Positions 62,101 through 64,000 of a stretch of DNA of 64,000 bases are shown here, piece after piece. The first letter of the stretch is position 1, and each line of letters opens with the position of its first letter. The position numbers and the translations under genes were made by a program. The notes beneath the pieces are model-generated. The model saw nothing but the letters and a program-made list of their open reading frames with translations, ran no database searches and was not told the DNA's origin. The DNA comes from Rallus limicola (Eukaryota > Chordata > Aves > Gruiformes > Rallidae). Location: assembly GCA_022605955.1 (NCBI GenBank), contig JAKCOZ010000022.1, positions 434,001 to 498,000 on the forward strand, written 5' to 3'.

Positions 62101-64000
62101 AAATCATATTTTGGCATACATACAGCTACATTAATCCTACCCTAGAAATCAAAATTGAACTTGGATTCATCATTAGCAACTTATCAATTGTAGCAGACAA
62201 TATTGCTGGTTTCATGTGTCCCTATTTGTTTTCTTATTTTTTTCCATCTGCTTTAATGGAACATAAACATCCTTAGCTCAAAATCTCCCTTCTGGTGTGT
62301 CCTAATGTATAGAAAATTTTAGGCTCTGTTTGGTAGCAATACCTCACTTTACACTAAGAACAAAGATGAACTTAATCAGTCACTAATTCCAGCCACTGTA
62401 GAGTAAATTCCACTTGAAAAGGAGAATTAATTCACAATACACATGGTCCAGCATCTAGGAAAAAAACATCACTGACAGAGCATTTAGATTCCTGAACTGT
62501 AGTTCCTTTATGTTAAATCTAAGGCTTGGATTATTTTTTTGTGGATATGTACTCCATACATGAACTTAGAAGAGATCAGCAGAGTAGGGAGACTTGAGAG
62601 ACTAATAGTTGCTGATCTCCAGACTGCCAGGAGTTCAGAAAGTTGAAAAATTCAAATTTTTTTGCTTTTCTAAGTCACATGCTGCAGGGAAAGCAAAGCC
62701 AATCTTATCTTCCCTTTTTGCTATGAAAAAGTTAAGAGAACAGAAGCATTACCACACCCAGAGCAGAACTAAACCTGGAGAATGCAAGGCAAGAGCTAAA
62801 TGTTTATGTTGGAAAACCAATGAGTATGAAAATCTGAGCTATCTTCTTTCCCCTGAAATTAAAGTCAGTTTTTAAAGGCTTTTTAGAAAACAATGCAGCA
62901 CGACTGACTCTGAGAGAAGTTGGGTATTTAGTAGGCTGACTGACATGAGGGGTTGAATTTGCATTTGGCATACTTTAAATGTTCGAGCTGAAAGGAGTGA
63001 AAGCCTTTGTTTTGAAACACAAAAATATCACACTGTGGAGAAAGAGAGAGAAAGAGAATGAAAACAACTGAATGATGGATTGAGAGATAAACATTGTGCA
63101 TTATTGTTTATTCAAGCAGCTAGCAGCACTAAATAAGGTTTTCCTAATATCATTACTGTGGTGATTAACATCCTTTTTCACACTTAAAAATCATTCCTGG
63201 AACTCAGAAGTGAATTGATGTCTCCCCACTATAATTAATTACTCCACATTTAATTGCAGGAAGCCGCTTGCTTTTTCAACTCTGCACTTGCAAAGTAGTG
63301 GCTTAATTCTGCTCCCTTTCAGCTCTGTTCTACGTGGGACCGGTGGAGGCTGGGGTGTCAGGATGATGAAGGACCTGCCCCCTAGCCTTCTCTCTCTGTA
63401 AAGCAAGCAGCTCCGGTCTGCCGTCCTACATCTCTGCCTCAGGAGGGGGAAAGCAGCCAGCTTCGAGTTTTAAGTACGGAACCAGAGAGGACAGACAGGA
63501 TCGTAAAAGAAATATTCGCTGTGCTTTAACAAGCACAGCCAAGCGTTCTCTGCTGGCTGTAATGAAAACGGTGTCCTGAGAGTTTCTGAGCAGTTATAAG
63601 ATCACAGGGGTCACCTGGGCTACAGTCCATCACATCAGTACGAGGGAGAAAATTCCTGAAAGTAAGAAAAATGGAGCCTAAAGATTGCTGAGGAGATTGC
63701 AAGAATACCGCATTTTGATTCTGAGACTTTGCTGGGGGGTTGTCAAGCTGCTGCTAGACAGGGAGAGAACAGAGGAGCGGTGCTGGCGTTTCCTGTTCAG
63801 CTGCTACAAGCACATCTTGGCATAAATGTGCAAATAATGGCATCGACTGAATTCTGACAGGCACGTTCTTCCTGTTCCTGTTTTGATACACAGCTTCAAC
63901 ACCAGCAACAGTGGTATGGTCTGTGGCACCCCTTATGTACCCCGTATAGAAACAACTGTGATATCCTGCAGTAGCACAGTAAAAAAGCAAGTATTCATTT
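59166..64000. other. Unassigned DNA to window end
   Basis: About 4.8 kb with no named element. Open frames are below 100 codons and unrecognised. The stretch 61690-62200 and the patch near 63200-63300 are AT-rich with clustered TAAT, TGCCA and CCAAT-like words, the texture of vertebrate conserved non-coding elements; see findings. A GA-rich run lies at 63039-63060. A 12-bp tandem duplication is at 60466-60489. Confidence 0.5.
60466..60489 (+). repeat. 12-bp tandem duplication
   Basis: TCTCCTGAGGAA is present twice in direct succession (60466-60477 and 60478-60489), followed by a diverged TTTCTGGAGAA. Confidence 0.88.

Noticed and set aside
1..64000. CRISPR arrays, bacterial operons, riboswitches, tRNA or rRNA genes
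   Set aside because: No regularly spaced repeats, no ribosome-binding-site-linked frames and no cloverleaf or tRNA promoter box words were found; the CR1 and ERV content shows avian chromosomal DNA.

Overview
This is eukaryotic DNA, almost certainly from a bird. The window contains many CR1 LINE fragments of the avian type, including 3' ends that match the bird-type terminus and in one case carry the ATTCTATG octamer repeat. It also contains endogenous retrovirus (ERV) LTRs of families that are abundant in bird genomes. One CR1 (39751-40130) resembles the type I know from chicken and its relatives, so a galliform or near relative is plausible, but the sequence does not settle the species. Base composition is AT-rich, coding density is essentially zero, and no bacterial, phage or CRISPR features are present.

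I found no intact protein-coding gene, no convincing host exon and no RNA gene. The long open frames outside repeats (up to about 144 codons) fit chance in AT-rich DNA: no recognisable domains, splice context or codon bias.

Layout. 1-2019: ERV LTR material. An LTR runs off the left edge and is interrupted by a CR1 (59-256). A 1-kb stretch follows, with a possible second retroviral LTR/leader on the other strand. A complete solo LTR (1430-2014) comes next, with a 5-bp target duplication TTAGC. 2020-15798: mostly unassigned single-copy DNA with one short CR1 (7299-7420), two strong hairpins and small tandem duplications. 15799-20560: a CR1-rich block, made of a CR1 that has lost its 3' tail, a 1.2-kb CR1 keeping a broken reverse transcriptase and an intact 3' terminus, and a much older CR1. 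20561-27170: unassigned DNA, a short CR1 tail, and a degraded ERV pol (RNase H) fragment on the minus strand. 27171-40306: unassigned DNA with three further CR1 loci, the last being two CR1s joined end to end, and an LTR 3' half. 40307-64000: long unassigned stretches with a 24-G run, another LTR 3' half and a GC-rich LTR-like block. Several AT-rich patches with clustered homeodomain, POU and NFI-like motifs are candidates for conserved non-coding regulatory DNA.

Nothing here forms an operon or pathway. The window reads as an intergenic or intronic segment shaped by retroelement insertion and decay. The most checkable observations are the target-duplicated solo LTR, the nested and tandem retroelement junctions, the long inverted repeats, the 24-G tract, and a candidate enhancer near 61.8 kb with three TGCCA sites spaced exactly 22 bp apart. 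Family assignments of repeats rest on recognition from memory, not on a database search.
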